Positions 1-8,633 of a DNA stretch of 42,049 bases are shown one piece after another (positions within the stretch are counted from its first letter, which is position 1; each line of letters opens with the position of its first letter). The DNA lies in the NCBI GenBank assembly GCA_017617715.1, contig JAFZVQ010000027.1, positions 1 through 42,049 on the forward strand, in the 5' to 3' direction. The notes beneath the pieces were generated by a model. The model searched no databases, was not told the origin of the DNA, and saw only the letters and a program-made list of their open reading frames with translations. This stretch comes from Bacteroidales bacterium. GTDB lineage: Bacteria; Bacteroidota; Bacteroidia; Bacteroidales; UBA932. Both the position numbers and the translations under genes were made by a program.

Positions 1-1
1 C

Positions 2-754
2 GCCTACGGTATCGGTTTCGCCATTGCCAAGGCATTCGTGCAGGCAGGCGTCGACAACATCATCTTCAACACTTCCAACGAGGCTTCGATGCAGAAGGGC
101 CTGGACGCCTACCGCGAAGCCGGAATCACCAACGTCCACGGCTATGTGTGCGACGTGACGGACGAGAATGCCGTCAAGGCTCTCGTGGAGCGCATCCATA
201 AGGAAATCGGACAGATCGACATCCTGGTCAACAACGCCGGCATCATCAAGCGCATCCCTATGCACGAGATGAAGCGTGCCGAGTTCCAGCAGGTCATCGA
301 CGTTGACTTGGTTGCTCCCTACATCTGCTCGGCTGCTGTTGTGCCCGAGATGATGGAGCGCCGGGAGGGAAAGATTATCAACATCTGCTCCATGATGAGC
401 GAGCTCGGCCGCGAGACCGTGAGCGCCTATGCAGCGGCCAAGGGAGGACTGAAGATGCTCACCCGCAACATCTGCTCCGAGTATGGCGAATACAACATCC
501 AGTGCAACGGCATAGGCCCCGGCTACATCGCCACGCCCCAGACCGCCCCGCTGCGTGAGCGTCAGCCCGACGGCTCCCGCCATCCTTTCGACAGCTTCAT
601 CTGCGCAAAGACTCCGGCAGGCCGCTGGCTGGAACCCAGCGAACTCGGCGGCCCGGCCGTATTCCTTGCATCAAAAGCATCGGATGCCGTCAACGGCCAC
701 ATTCTTTACGTGGACGGCGGCATCCTTGCATATATAGGCAAACAGCCTAAGTAA
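2..754 (+). CDS. kduD: KduD-type short-chain dehydrogenase (5' truncated)
   Basis: A short-chain dehydrogenase/reductase that probably interconverts 2,5-diketo-3-deoxygluconate and 2-keto-3-deoxygluconate in the cytosol, the last step for unsaturated galacturonate released by pectate lyases and GH105. The window opens inside the Rossmann glycine motif (AYGIGFAIAK); the true start and first strand lie upstream. Visible family marks are NNAGI, the catalytic Ser and YxxxK (SAYAAAKGG), and the C-terminal NGHILYVDGG. The reading frame is open from base 2, so the GTG at 38 is only an internal codon. The stop TAA abuts the stop of the convergent esterase gene. Bacteroidetes homologues are often annotated gluconate 5-dehydrogenase; the pectin setting favours KduD. 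The family is certain, the exact substrate less so. Confidence 0.85.
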   Translation, partial: AYGIGFAIAKAFVQAGVDNIIFNTSNEASMQKGLDAYREAGITNVHGYVCDVTDENAVKALVERIHKEIGQIDILVNNAGIIKRIPMHEMKRAEFQQVIDVDLVAPYICSAAVVPEMMERREGKIINICSMMSELGRETVSAYAAAKGGLKMLTRNICSEYGEYNIQCNGIGPGYIATPQTAPLRERQPDGSRHPFDSFICAKTPAGRWLEPSELGGPAVFLASKASDAVNGHILYVDGGILAYIGKQPK

Positions 755-2488
755 TTACCAACCAAGCACTGACTGGCGGCTGGAGTAGGGTTCTGCTTCG
801 GCCGCTGTCAGTTGGCGGCCATAGCTGTTGCGGGAGGCGGACAGGGGTGCGCCGCCAAGGTCGGTGCTGCCATATTCGCGCCAGCCGGCTGTGGCCGTGG
901 GCACTGCCGGAGTGGGTGCGGGATTGGCAAACCAGCCTGCGGAAGCTATGACGGGCGACATCTTGCAGCCAATGTAGGTCACATTATCCGATTTCGTGGT
1001 GTCGCCGCCTGAACGGGCGAGATACATCGAGCCGTCCTTCACGCCGCTTTCTGCGGTGAGCTTGCAGTTCAGGAACACGAATCCCTTGTGCGAGGCGCTT
1101 TCTATGCGGGCCTGCACTATATAGCCTCCTGCGCGGGACCGTATTTCGCAGTCCTCGAACAGGCAGGCTTCCGGATAGCCCCAGATGTAGTCCACATGGC
1201 CGGCAATCAAGGTGTTGTGTACCCAGACCTTGCCTTTTGTCAGGAAGGTGTCCTGCCACGAAAGTAGACTGCAGCTTTCTATGACCATCTTGCCTGCGGA
1301 ATTGAAATAAATGGCTTCCGCCTGCCCCTTTTGCCCGCCGAAACTGTTCTCGAGAGTGAGGCTCTCTATCCTGAGGTTGTCGCTGTTGTTGATGAGGAAA
1401 AGTCCGCGTCCGCCAGGCGTGACTACCTGTGCTCCCCTGGATGGGAGAGAACTGGTGCTTGAGCCCGTGCCGGAGCAGTAGCTCTCGTTGTTGGGGTAGG
1501 AAATGACGGTGCCGCCTGCCGATGCTCCTTTGATCGTGATATTGCCCTTGTCGTACAGGAACAGCATCTCATTGAAGACGCCTTTCCCTATTTCGACGGT
1601 GACTTCGGCGTTCTTGTCGAGCGAGGATGCATGTGTCAGGGCGCCCTGCACTGTGCAGAAGTCGCCGCTTCCGTCCTGGAGCACGCTGAATACCGGCCCG
1701 GCAGGCCTGGATTTGGTGCTGAAGGTCCATTCGTCCTTCCCGACTGCCTTGCCGGCCACGCTCTGGTCCACTGTCACGTAGTAGCTCTTCCCGAAATCGA
1801 GGGCTCCGTTGTGGAGCTTTATTTCCAGCTTGTTGCCTTTGATCCGCAGGGGAGTGTAATGCTCTATGCGATAGCGTTTTCCGGACTGTATCGCGTCCAT
1901 GAAGCTGTTGAACTTGCTGTCCTTCCCGAGGGGCTCCTTGGGAATCATGCAGCCGTCTTCGCGTATGGTCACTCCGGCAAGGTCGGCGAGGTCTATCCTG
2001 TCCACTTCCTTGCCGTCCCGGGTGAACACCTTGATGCAGCCGCTGCTGCCCAGAGTCGGAGCGGAGTCCAGTCCGAGCACAAGCGGAGCGTCGATGCACT
2101 GGACTTTCCCTTCCGGCACGTCGGGCTGCTGGCTGCCCGGGGTGGTGAAATCCAGGCTGCTGAATTCCGAATTGCATTCGGAGTTGCGGCTGCGGACGCT
2201 GAAGGTGTAGGCCGTGCCAGGCTTGAGGCCTTCTACGGTGACGTTCCGTTTGGTCTCATTGCCCGATTTCGCGGTCCCGGCGCCTTCAAGCACTTTCCAC
2301 TCATAGGATGTCGCCCCTTCCACAGGATTCCACTGCATGGTCACGGAGTTCTCGGTGAGTCCCTTGACCGTCAGGCCCTCCGGTGCGGCAAGGGCAACGG
2401 GAGTATCCGGATTGTCCGGCTGCCCGCAGCCGGGACTAAGTATCCCGGCCGCGATGCAGAGGGCAAGCAGTTTAAAAGGTAGTCTCAT
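755..2488 (-). CDS. Multidomain CE8 pectin methylesterase lipoprotein
   Basis: 577 aa. Probably removes methyl esters from homogalacturonan at the cell surface. The signal peptide ends in lipobox SPGC (Cys21). Residues 36-117 form an FN3 domain, about 121-262 an Ig-like beta domain, and 263-577 the pectinesterase beta-helix. CE8 key residues are present though their surroundings are changed: Gln389, QDT at 412-414, Asp433 in DYIWG (usual DFIFG) and Arg492 in YLARSG (usual LGRPW). This makes it a divergent but probably active esterase, unlike the canonical CE8 at 25122-26138. Its FN3 domain closely resembles the one on the lyase at 22091-23941. It is the last gene of the minus-strand run, two bases after the transporter gene. 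The family is firm; activity is inferred from the retained residues. Confidence 0.85.
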   Translation of the reverse strand: MRLPFKLLALCIAAGILSPGCGQPDNPDTPVALAAPEGLTVKGLTENSVTMQWNPVEGATSYEWKVLEGAGTAKSGNETKRNVTVEGLKPGTAYTFSVRSRNSECNSEFSSLDFTTPGSQQPDVPEGKVQCIDAPLVLGLDSAPTLGSSGCIKVFTRDGKEVDRIDLADLAGVTIREDGCMIPKEPLGKDSKFNSFMDAIQSGKRYRIEHYTPLRIKGNKLEIKLHNGALDFGKSYYVTVDQSVAGKAVGKDEWTFSTKSRPAGPVFSVLQDGSGDFCTVQGALTHASSLDKNAEVTVEIGKGVFNEMLFLYDKGNITIKGASAGGTVISYPNNESYCSGTGSSTSSLPSRGAQVVTPGGRGLFLINNSDNLRIESLTLENSFGGQKGQAEAIYFNSAGKMVIESCSLLSWQDTFLTKGKVWVHNTLIAGHVDYIWGYPEACLFEDCEIRSRAGGYIVQARIESASHKGFVFLNCKLTAESGVKDGSMYLARSGGDTTKSDNVTYIGCKMSPVIASAGWFANPAPTPAVPTATAGWREYGSTDLGGAPLSASRNSYGRQLTAAEAEPYSSRQSVLGW

Positions 2489-2490
2489 TT

Positions 2491-3972
2491 TTAAATCTCC
2501 ACGGGCTTGTATTTAGGCACGAGGGATTTCATTATGGACCAGGCGATTATGTAGGCCAGGCCGCAGAAGCAGAACATGATGAAGTAGCCTGCGGGCTTGC
2601 CTTCGAAACCGAGGAAGGTGAAGGCCGCACCCTGCGATTCTGCATAGGTGAAAAGGTTGCCGGCGACTTTCTGGATGATCATGGAGCCCAGGCCTCCCGC
2701 CATTGCGCCTATACCCGTAATGGATGCTATGGTGCTCTTCGGGAACATGTCACCGATAGTGGAGAAGAGGTTGGCGCTCCATGCCTGATGGCCCGCTCCG
2801 GCGAGGCCGATCAGGATGGCCGGCCACCAGGGGGAGTCGAAGCGTATGCCAAGGGGCTGCGCGAAAAGGGCGGCCAGGGGGAAGAACGCGAATATGAGCA
2901 TGGCAAGCATACGTCCGGCATAGGGATTCATGCCTTTCTTGTCCACGAACACCTTGGGCAGGTAGCCGCCTCCGATGGAAATCACCGTCACTATCAGATA
3001 AAGGGTGAAAATCAGCCATTGTCCCAACGGCGAGGTGGCCGGGGCATGGAACTGGTTGCTAAAGTAGGAAGGCGCCCAGAACAGGAAGAACCACCACACG
3101 CCGTCGGTGAAGAACTTGCCTACGATGAACGACCAGGTCTGCCTGTACTTGAAGCACTTGATGAAGGGGATGGAAGGAGATTCTTCGCTGGCGCTCGGAA
3201 TGACAGGGGAGGAGGCGTCATGGCCGGCTTGACCGGCCATCTCTGCGTCATCCTGGTGGATGTAGGCGAGTTCGGCTTCATTGACTCTCTTGCTCTTCTC
3301 GGGCTTGTCGTACATGAAGGCCCAGAAAAACATCCAGATGAAGCCAAGTCCGCCGATGATGATGAATGCCCATTCCCAGCCGAACTTGAGGGCAAGCGGC
3401 GGGATAAGCAGCGGGGCGGCCAGTGCACCGACGGAAGCGCCGGCGTTGAAGATGGACGTAGCGAAAGCGCGGTCCTTCTTGGGGAAGTATTCGGCAGTGA
3501 CCTTGATGGCGGCCGGGAAGTTGCCGGCCTCGCCGAGAGCCAGTATGCCGCGGCAAAGCAGGAACAGGTACACCGAAGTGGTGGACACGGCCAGGGCGGC
3601 ATTGGATCCGATCTCAACAGCGCGCATGGCGGCGACGGAGCCGAAACCGGCGATGTGGGCTGTGGCCCAGCCGCAGGCTGCGTGGAGGCAGGCGCCCGCC
3701 GACCACACGCCTATGGCGATAAGGTAGCCCTTCTTGGTGCCCATCCAGTCCACGAACTTGCCTGCGAAGAGGCAGCAGATGGCGTAGAAGATGGAGAAGA
3801 AACTGGTGATGGTGCCATAGTTGGCATCGGTCCAGTGGAACTCGGGCTTTATGAACTCCTCATAAGTGAGGGACAATACCTGCCTGTCGAGGTAATTGAC
3901 GGTGGTGGCCACGAAAAGCAGGCTGCAGAGCCACCAGCGCCAGTTTGTCATTAATTTAGTTTGTGTACTCAT
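2491..3972 (-). CDS. exuT: ExuT-type hexuronate MFS transporter
   Basis: 493 aa inner-membrane major facilitator protein with about 12 hydrophobic segments. It begins with the NYLDRQVLSL motif of the anion:cation symporter family, which contains hexuronate transporters, and has GEAGNFPAAIK and DWMGTKKGY. It should import galacturonate or related uronates for UxaC, UxaB and UxaA, encoded beside it. The central cytoplasmic loop between TM6 and TM7 carries an unusual stretch at about residues 244-265 (EMAGQAGHD ... VIPSASEES), written by two short palindromic repeats at 3179-3204 and 3217-3243. It starts 4 bases after uxaB and ends 2 bases before the CE8 gene. Substrate is inferred from family and neighbours. 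Confidence 0.88.
   Translation of the reverse strand: MSTQTKLMTNWRWWLCSLLFVATTVNYLDRQVLSLTYEEFIKPEFHWTDANYGTITSFFSIFYAICCLFAGKFVDWMGTKKGYLIAIGVWSAGACLHAACGWATAHIAGFGSVAAMRAVEIGSNAALAVSTTSVYLFLLCRGILALGEAGNFPAAIKVTAEYFPKKDRAFATSIFNAGASVGALAAPLLIPPLALKFGWEWAFIIIGGLGFIWMFFWAFMYDKPEKSKRVNEAELAYIHQDDAEMAGQAGHDASSPVIPSASEESPSIPFIKCFKYRQTWSFIVGKFFTDGVWWFFLFWAPSYFSNQFHAPATSPLGQWLIFTLYLIVTVISIGGGYLPKVFVDKKGMNPYAGRMLAMLIFAFFPLAALFAQPLGIRFDSPWWPAILIGLAGAGHQAWSANLFSTIGDMFPKSTIASITGIGAMAGGLGSMIIQKVAGNLFTYAESQGAAFTFLGFEGKPAGYFIMFCFCGLAYIIAWSIMKSLVPKYKPVEI
3179..3204. repeat. Short dispersed repeat inside exuT (type 1)
   Basis: A 26-base copy of the GATTCTTCGCTG...GAATGAC element also found at 11481-11505, 11658-11682 and 13390-13414. 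It has one extra G and one changed base. On the coding strand it reads VIPSASEES, a different frame from the uxaA copies, and leaves the exuT frame open. Confidence 0.8.
3217..3243. repeat. Palindromic repeat inside exuT (type 2)
   Basis: A perfect 8-base inverted repeat, ATGGCCGG and CCGGCCAT around a 5-base loop, flanked by GTC and CTC. It is read in frame within the exuT central loop as EMAGQAGHD. It has the same 8+5+8 design as the element at 24908-24932. It lies 12 bases from a type 1 repeat, so the two form a compound insert. Confidence 0.75.
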
Positions 3973-3976
3973 GGGA

Positions 3977-5416
3977 TCAGATTATTGCTTTGACTGCGGA
4001 ACGCATACCTTCAAGTTGTATCAGTGTGAGGGCTTTCGCCAGAAGCCTCTGCAGGCCGGGAATGGCGCGGAGGTCTTCGCCCCAGATGAATTCGGCGCCA
4101 AGCACGCCGTCCGCCACCTTGGCCGGATCTTCGGTGGCCCAGAGCTCCTGCAGGAGCCCGGTGATCTTCGGGTCGTCGTTGGGCACTATTTCATCGTTGC
4201 CCCTCTTGCCGCCCTTGTAGTAGGTGCAGATGCCGGCAAGGCCGAGCACCAGTCCCACGGGAAGTTCGCCCTTGCGCTCCAGATAGGTCTTGAGGCCGGG
4301 GAGGTCGCGGGTCTTGAACTTGGGGAAGGAGTTGAGCATGATGGAAGTCACGAAGTGCTTGACGAATGGATTGCGGAAGCGCTCCATCACGTCGGCGGCG
4401 AATTTCTCCAGCTCTTCTTTCGGGAGGTTGAGGGTGGGGAGAAGCTCGTCGAACATCACCTTGTGGACGAATTTTCCCACTTCCGGATCCTCGCAGCACT
4501 GCTTCACGGTGTCGAGGCCGGATAGGTAGCCGACAGGGGAGAGCACGGTGTGGGGACCGTTGAGGAGGGTGACCTTGCGCTCGTGGTAGGGCGCCTCGCT
4601 GGGCACGAAGAGCACGTTGAGGCCGGCCTTGTCGGCGGGGAACTCTGCGGCGACTTCCTTCGGGGCCTCGATGACCCAGAGGTGGAATATTTCAGCCTTG
4701 TCGAGGAGGTTGTCCTGGTAGCCCACCCTTTCGCAGAGCTGGGCGGCGGTGTCGCGGGGGTAGCCCGGAACTATGCGGTCCACCAGCGTGCTATAGACTC
4801 CGCAGCTCTCTTCGAACCACGTGCGGAAGCCTTCAGGAAGCTGCCAGAGGTCGATGTACTGCTCGATGCACTCCTTCAGGTGCTTGCCGTTTTCGAAAAT
4901 AAGCTCGCAGGGGAAGATGATGAATCCCTTGGTCTTGTCGCCTTTGAAGAACTCCCAGCGGTGGTAAAGCAGCTGGGTCAGCTTGCCGGGATAGGAAGAT
5001 GCGGGGGCGTCGTCCAGCTTGCATGCCGGGTCGAACGCTATGCCGGCTTCGGTGGTGTTGGATATCACGAAGCGCATCTCCGACTGCTCGGCAAGTTTCA
5101 GGTAGGCCTCGAAATCCTCGTAAGGATTAATTCCACGGCTGATTACGTCGATGAGGTCCACGCTGTCCACGGGTTCTCCGTTCTGGAGGCCCTGGAGATT
5201 GAGGTGATAGAGGCCGTCCTGCTCGTTGAGCCAGCCGACCATTCCCTTTTCAATGGGCTGGACCACCACGACAGAACCGTTGAAAGCGGTCTTCTGGTTG
5301 GTTTTCCAAATAATCCATTCAATGAAGGCACGAAGGAAGTTGCCTTCTCCGAACTGAATGACTTTTTCTGTGTAGCGTTTCGCCTGGGGGGCGGAAGTAC
5401 GGTTTAATTTTTCCAT
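3977..5416 (-). CDS. uxaB: Tagaturonate reductase (altronate oxidoreductase)
   Basis: 479 aa, the usual length for UxaB. Member of the polyol-specific long-chain dehydrogenase (mannitol dehydrogenase) family; reduces D-tagaturonate to D-altronate with NADH in the cytosol. The N-terminal nucleotide-binding motif QFGEGNFLRAF and the following VVQPIEKG are typical, and LLNGPHTVLSP and the C-terminal helical domain match. It is the second step after UxaC and feeds UxaA, both encoded upstream in the same run. It begins 12 bases after the PL1 lyase gene and ends 4 bases before exuT. The relative mannonate oxidoreductase UxuB is the main alternative; pairing with uxaA and no uxuA in the window favours UxaB. 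Confidence 0.92.
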   Translation of the reverse strand: MEKLNRTSAPQAKRYTEKVIQFGEGNFLRAFIEWIIWKTNQKTAFNGSVVVVQPIEKGMVGWLNEQDGLYHLNLQGLQNGEPVDSVDLIDVISRGINPYEDFEAYLKLAEQSEMRFVISNTTEAGIAFDPACKLDDAPASSYPGKLTQLLYHRWEFFKGDKTKGFIIFPCELIFENGKHLKECIEQYIDLWQLPEGFRTWFEESCGVYSTLVDRIVPGYPRDTAAQLCERVGYQDNLLDKAEIFHLWVIEAPKEVAAEFPADKAGLNVLFVPSEAPYHERKVTLLNGPHTVLSPVGYLSGLDTVKQCCEDPEVGKFVHKVMFDELLPTLNLPKEELEKFAADVMERFRNPFVKHFVTSIMLNSFPKFKTRDLPGLKTYLERKGELPVGLVLGLAGICTYYKGGKRGNDEIVPNDDPKITGLLQELWATEDPAKVADGVLGAEFIWGEDLRAIPGLQRLLAKALTLIQLEGMRSAVKAII

Positions 5417-5428
5417 CAGTTATGTTGT

Positions 5429-8400
5429 TTATTCTGTTTCTTTTACGATTACCAGGAGCAGGGCCTGTTCGGCGCTTTTCTGCTTGATTGTGTATCCCTT
5501 GCCCTTCTCGAGAGCGAGTTCGCCGGAGTCTCCGGCCGTGTCGTATGGGACAGGGAATTCCTGTGCGGTGCCTCCGTCCGGAACGATCTGGATCTTTGCA
5601 GTGTCGGCTGAGCTCGACCTTCGGATGAACCAGAACCGGACCGTAGAGTTGAATGTGGCGGAAGTGGTGAAGGAAAGCGCACCTGAACTGTTCAGCTTGA
5701 GCCCCTTGGTCGAAGAGTAATCCCCGATGGTCCAGGGATTGAAGTTCTGGGAGTAATCCTTGCTCAGATCGGTCTTCGCACTTGCGGTGAAATAGCTTCC
5801 CTGAACTCCGTCTGTGAGGTTCTGGGCCACGCTGGAAGAGTCGTAGTAGAACACGTGGGTGTGTGCTTTGTCGTCGCCGGTGCCGGATCCTGAAGGATCG
5901 TCGGGGTCATCCTGGCCGGGATCTGTCGGGTCGTCGCCGGTGCCGTTGAATTCGGTGATGCCGCCGTTGTTGACGGCAACCGGGGCCGAAGTCCAGCCGA
6001 GCTTCCCGTAGCCTGCATTTGCTTTCACTACCTCGGGTACGTCCGCCGCCGCAGTGACGGTGTAGTCGTAGGCGGGCTTGAAGTCGCTGTAGGTCAGGGG
6101 AGTAACAGTGCTTCCGTTGTAGGAGGTGTACTGTACGTTGCTCAGCGGGTACGGGTCTTTAGCCTTTGCAGGACGGTTCTTATACACGTTCTGCGTGGGG
6201 TAAAGATAACCGGCCACGGAGCCCTGGAGGTTGGACTCATTGCTCTCCTTTGCCGGATACGTGCAGATATCCGTGGGCAGTTGCACGCCGTCGAAGCAGT
6301 TGTATTCCACCAGCACCTTTGCGCCGTAGGCGGAACCCACTCCGTAGGTGGTGCACCCGTCGAACAGGTTGTTGTAGACGTGGGCGGTGCCGAAGCGCAC
6401 GCGGGGATGGCGGGAAGACGACTGGTCGAACCAGTTGTGGTGGAAGGTGGCTGTGATGGCCACGTCGCCGCTCTGGCTGTTGGAGTGCCCGACAAGGCAG
6501 GATTTCTGCGTCTTGACGTAGTGGCACCAGCTCACGGTCACGTTCTTGCTGCCGTGGGTGATGTCGGTGGAGCCGTCTTCGTAGTCCTTGGTCTGGTTGA
6601 GGGACGTGAAGGTGCAGTGGTCTACCCACACACCGTCGCATTCCTGCATGCTCACGGCGTCGGCGCCGTTGTTGGCCTTGGGCTGCTGGAAGTTGATGTT
6701 GCGGATTATTATGTTGCTTGCGCGCACGCAGAACAGTCCTATGCGGTCCATCACGAACCCGTCGGTGCCGTAGAAACTGAGGTTGCTGACTTCTTTCACG
6801 TCGAACCAGGGATGCCCTTCGCTGAAGTCACGTCCGTCGGATGGACCGAAGGTGCCGCTGAGCCATATGATCACGGGACTGTGGTCACCCTTCTTTTCCG
6901 ATTTGGCACGCGCGAGCAGCCAGGTCTGGAGGGCCTTGCCGTTGTCGAAGTGCAGCACGTTGGCTGAAGTTGCCCCTTCGCCTCCCGTGACGCTCCGGGC
7001 AAAGCCGTAAAGCATTGTGGGATCAACGGTTGCGGCCTGCGGCGGGGTGGTGCATTCGAGCTCGGCGGATGATGCCGGCACGTCGGGATCATCGGGAGTG
7101 CCGGGGTCGTCGTTCCCGCCGCTGCTTGCTCCGGGGGTGTACTCCAGCTTGTAGATTCTGAGCGGCCCGCCTGTGCAATAGATGTAGACGTCGCCGGCGC
7201 TCACGTTGAACGCGCATTCAGCCTTGGTGCCGTTGGAAGGCCCGCCGGCTTCAATGGAACTCTCCGAACCGCCCGAGAGAACGCTGACCGAGCGCCCTGA
7301 GGCGGTGCTGGAGCCGGTGTTAGTGGCCCAGACCTTGAGCAGCCCGTTGCCGGTGGCGGTGAACTTGAAGTAGCAGTCCGAAGATGAGCCGGCAAGTGCC
7401 ATCTGGAAGCAGTCCGTGCGGAACTTGCCCTTTGATGCGACAATGGTCAATCCGTCGTAGCTCATATTGAATGGTTCCTTCCAGGTGTCGTTGGAACCGA
7501 CTTTCTTGAATTCGGTCTGCCAGGCTGAGGATGAGAAGTCCCAGGTCACGGGCTCTCCGAGCTGGGAGGCGTCGGTGATGTCGCTGTCTGAGATGTTGAA
7601 CGTCAGGGTGTTGACCACGTTCGGCCTGAATTCGATGTCGCTGCTGAGGGTGGCGGAGCGGCTGATCAGCATATTGCTGTCGTCGGTTTCCACGTCCAGG
7701 GTCAGCCTGGAGCCTGCCGGGAGGGTGGTCGGATTGAGGATCACGAACACTCCGGTGCTGCTGTCTGCCGTCCAGTCGTCGCCGGAATACATGGCTTTGA
7801 CATAGTTCTGCTGCGACTTGCTTTCCCAGCCGTCGATGGCGGCGGTGGTGATGTCCACGCGCACTTCTCCGCTCAGCGTCGCTGCTGAAGACTTTAGGCT
7901 TACGCTCCTGATTTTCTTGCCCGAGAGCTTTCCTCCGGAGGTCGCGTCGGCTACGACTATCTTGCTGACAGCCAGAACGCGGTGGAAATGCAGACTGCCG
8001 GCCGCTTCGGCTTTGTTGCCTGATACGGAGACCTGCAGCGCGTCGCTGACCAGCACGTCGGCTTCAGGGTCGAAGGTCGTGAGGCGGGGGAGTTTCTGGT
8101 CCGGGCCGGTGACGAACTTGAAGATATTCTCGCTGCGGTTGGATTTCCTGGGATGGAAGGCGTAGATTGTCTCAGAGCCGTCTTCCGCTTCAATCGAACC
8201 GGAGAAACTGCCGGTAATGCCCTCTCCGCTGCCGTTGGTGAACTTGAAGGCTTTGGAGAGGTCGCCGGAGAGGGTCACGTAGATGGAGTCTGAATCGTCC
8301 CATTTGGGCTGCCAGCCGGATGGCGCCGTCTCGATGAAGGTGCGGGTCTGGGGAAGGTCGGCGGAAAGCGTCATGGCAATCTCGCGGATGCCGGATGGCG

Positions 8401-8482
8401 CGCTTTCCATCAATTCCCGTGGCTGACAGGCCGAAAGCGCCAATGCGACGATGCTCAGGAATGTGATAAATGTCTTTTTCAT
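5429..8482 (-). CDS. Fimbrillin-fused PL1 pectate lyase lipoprotein
   Basis: 1017 aa. Predicted surface lipoprotein (lipobox LSAC, Cys19) that cleaves polygalacturonate by beta-elimination. Order of parts: a fimbrillin-like beta domain (about 28-300), a carbohydrate-binding-like beta-sandwich (about 310-455), a low-complexity linker rich in Asp, Pro and Gly, a PL1 beta-helix (about 480-840) and a final beta domain (about 875-1017). PL1 marks are WVDHCTF near residue 620 and SRHPRVRFG near 690, which holds the catalytic Arg. The last domain resembles the C-terminus of the non-catalytic protein encoded at 8634-10256, and the N-terminal domains also match. A 45-aa ORF lies 12 bases upstream. The fusion of a fimbrillin-like domain to a lyase is unusual; the enzyme class is secure. 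Confidence 0.88.
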   Translation of the reverse strand: MKKTFITFLSIVALALSACQPRELMESAPSGIREIAMTLSADLPQTRTFIETAPSGWQPKWDDSDSIYVTLSGDLSKAFKFTNGSGEGITGSFSGSIEAEDGSETIYAFHPRKSNRSENIFKFVTGPDQKLPRLTTFDPEADVLVSDALQVSVSGNKAEAAGSLHFHRVLAVSKIVVADATSGGKLSGKKIRSVSLKSSAATLSGEVRVDITTAAIDGWESKSQQNYVKAMYSGDDWTADSSTGVFVILNPTTLPAGSRLTLDVETDDSNMLISRSATLSSDIEFRPNVVNTLTFNISDSDITDASQLGEPVTWDFSSSAWQTEFKKVGSNDTWKEPFNMSYDGLTIVASKGKFRTDCFQMALAGSSSDCYFKFTATGNGLLKVWATNTGSSTASGRSVSVLSGGSESSIEAGGPSNGTKAECAFNVSAGDVYIYCTGGPLRIYKLEYTPGASSGGNDDPGTPDDPDVPASSAELECTTPPQAATVDPTMLYGFARSVTGGEGATSANVLHFDNGKALQTWLLARAKSEKKGDHSPVIIWLSGTFGPSDGRDFSEGHPWFDVKEVSNLSFYGTDGFVMDRIGLFCVRASNIIIRNINFQQPKANNGADAVSMQECDGVWVDHCTFTSLNQTKDYEDGSTDITHGSKNVTVSWCHYVKTQKSCLVGHSNSQSGDVAITATFHHNWFDQSSSRHPRVRFGTAHVYNNLFDGCTTYGVGSAYGAKVLVEYNCFDGVQLPTDICTYPAKESNESNLQGSVAGYLYPTQNVYKNRPAKAKDPYPLSNVQYTSYNGSTVTPLTYSDFKPAYDYTVTAAADVPEVVKANAGYGKLGWTSAPVAVNNGGITEFNGTGDDPTDPGQDDPDDPSGSGTGDDKAHTHVFYYDSSSVAQNLTDGVQGSYFTASAKTDLSKDYSQNFNPWTIGDYSSTKGLKLNSSGALSFTTSATFNSTVRFWFIRRSSSADTAKIQIVPDGGTAQEFPVPYDTAGDSGELALEKGKGYTIKQKSAEQALLLVIVKETE

Positions 8483-8494
8483 CGCTGCAATGGG

Positions 8495-8632
8495 CTAAAA
8501 TGTGTATTCTTCTCCTCCGGTGAGCACATCTCCCGCACCGTCATCGGTCAGGTCACTGCCCCCGAGCAGGGCAGTGGCCTCACAGATGATGTCGTATTCG
8601 CAGCATGGGGCTGCGTATGGGAATGTTTTCAT
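8495..8632 (-). CDS. Small 45-aa ORF before the PL1 lyase
   Basis: 45 codons from ATG (8632-8630) to TAG (8497-8495). Begins MKTFPYAAPCCEYD, has LLGGSDLTDDGAGD in the middle and ends GGEEYTF. No signal peptide or known domain is visible. It fills the whole gap between the fimbrillin/BACON-like gene (stop at 8634) and the PL1 gene (start 8482). It resembles the 43-aa ORF at 10270-10401 in size, position and pattern: a Y.AP..E start, an acidic Gly/Ser middle and an aromatic last residue after E-x-T. Both precede a fimbrillin-like lipoprotein gene. Function unknown; repeated placement and likeness argue that it is translated. Confidence 0.65.
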   Translation of the reverse strand: MKTFPYAAPCCEYDIICEATALLGGSDLTDDGAGDVLTGGEEYTF

Positions 8633-8633
8633 C

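Noticed and set aside
755-2488. The divergent CE8 as a pseudoenzyme
   Set aside because: The Gln, both Asp and the Arg needed for catalysis remain, so loss of activity is not supported.
2788-3954. A 388-codon open frame antisense to exuT
   Set aside because: The minus strand encodes an unmistakable MFS transporter; the antisense product has no hydrophobic or domain pattern.
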